From the NCBI GenBank assembly GCA_903906615.1, contig CAIVKT010000425.1:1-6015 (forward strand): a stretch of 6,015 nt of DNA, in the 5' to 3' direction. How positions within the stretch are numbered: the first letter of the stretch is position 1; the number at the start of each line of letters is the position of its first letter. The notes beneath the pieces are model-generated. The model was not told the DNA's origin, made no database searches, and worked only from the letters and a program-made list of their open reading frames with translations. Of the stretch, positions 5,715 through 6,015 are shown in pieces. The translations under genes were made by a program, and so were the position numbers. The DNA comes from an uncultured Bacteroidota bacterium. GTDB taxonomy: Bacteria > Bacteroidota > Bacteroidia > Chitinophagales > Chitinophagaceae.

Positions 5715-6015
5715 ATGAAAAATCCCCTTTTACTGTTCATTTGCCTTTGCTTTTTTGCAAATGGCAATGTTCATGCACAAACTGGTATAATACGCACGAT
5801 AGCAGGTACGGGCATTGCAGGCTACTCCGGCGATGGAGCCCCGGCCGTTGCGGCCACCCTCGACCATCCGGCTGGCGGGGTAATGGATGCCACCGGCAAT
5901 TATTTTTTTGCTGAATATGGTAGTCATGTGATCAGGAAGATCACGCCATCAGGAATAATCTCTACTGTTGTTGGTACAGGCACTCCGGGATTTAGTGGCG
6001 ATGGCGGTCCTGCTA
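5715..6015 (+). CDS. Secreted NHL-repeat protein, N-terminal fragment
   Basis: It runs from ATG at 5715 off the right edge: 100 codons, no stop. Residues 1-21 form a Sec signal peptide (MKNPLLLFICLCFFANGNVHA) with an AxA-like cleavage site before Gln22. NHL-type repeats follow: IIRTIAGTGIAGYSGDGAPA (25-44), a strand set HPAGGVMDATGNYFFAEYGSHVIRKITPSG, then IISTVVGTGTPGFSGDGGPA (81-100) beginning the next repeat. The motif G-T-G-x-x-G-[YF]-S-G-D-G-x-P-A recurs exactly, as in long bacterial NHL beta-propellers that are exported and often end in a type IX sorting domain; that C-terminus is not visible. NHL propellers bind proteins, sugars or other ligands; the ligand here is unknown. It is divergent from purL, with no evident functional link. 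Confidence 0.85.
   Translation, partial: MKNPLLLFICLCFFANGNVHAQTGIIRTIAGTGIAGYSGDGAPAVAATLDHPAGGVMDATGNYFFAEYGSHVIRKITPSGIISTVVGTGTPGFSGDGGPA

Overview
The window looks like a chromosomal segment from a Bacteroidota bacterium, most likely of the Chitinophagaceae/Sphingobacteriia type. The case rests on TAnnTTTG-type -7 promoter boxes placed just before start codons, secreted proteins with Bacteroidota-style lipoprotein or Sec signals, A/T-rich intergenic simple repeats, and a small-type PurL. The genus is inferred from style only; no rRNA or other marker gene is present.

Layout, left to right. (1) A minus-strand pair: the N-terminus of a POTRA/BamA-like outer-membrane protein (451 to the left edge), preceded by a small predicted lipoprotein (920-507); the two are probably one operon. 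(2) A roughly 220-bp divergent intergenic region with an imperfect palindrome and a short tandem repeat. (3) A plus-strand gene (1140-2660) for a predicted lipoprotein that joins a CX4CH cytochrome c-like domain to a YVTN/YncE-type beta-propeller. (4) A 340-bp spacer dominated by a cluster of REP-like palindromes (2756-2934). (5) folB (3001-3333, plus), dihydroneopterin aldolase of folate synthesis. (6) A 44-bp convergent spacer built from a TGGAATTT-type repeat that runs into the purL stop codon. (7) purL (5579-3378, minus), the small-type FGAM synthase subunit of purine synthesis. (8) A 135-bp AT-rich divergent region. (9) The start of a secreted NHL-repeat protein (5715 to the right edge).

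There is no single pathway cluster. Two housekeeping enzymes (folB, purL) sit convergently between genes for cell-envelope proteins. Two points stand out. Three genes (the small lipoprotein, folB, purL) carry a -7-like box only 4-6 bases before the chosen ATG, implying leaderless or nearly leaderless mRNAs. The cytochrome-propeller lipoprotein lacks the usual distal Met but has His at four equivalent blade positions. I found no CRISPR array, tRNA, rRNA, transposase or defence system.
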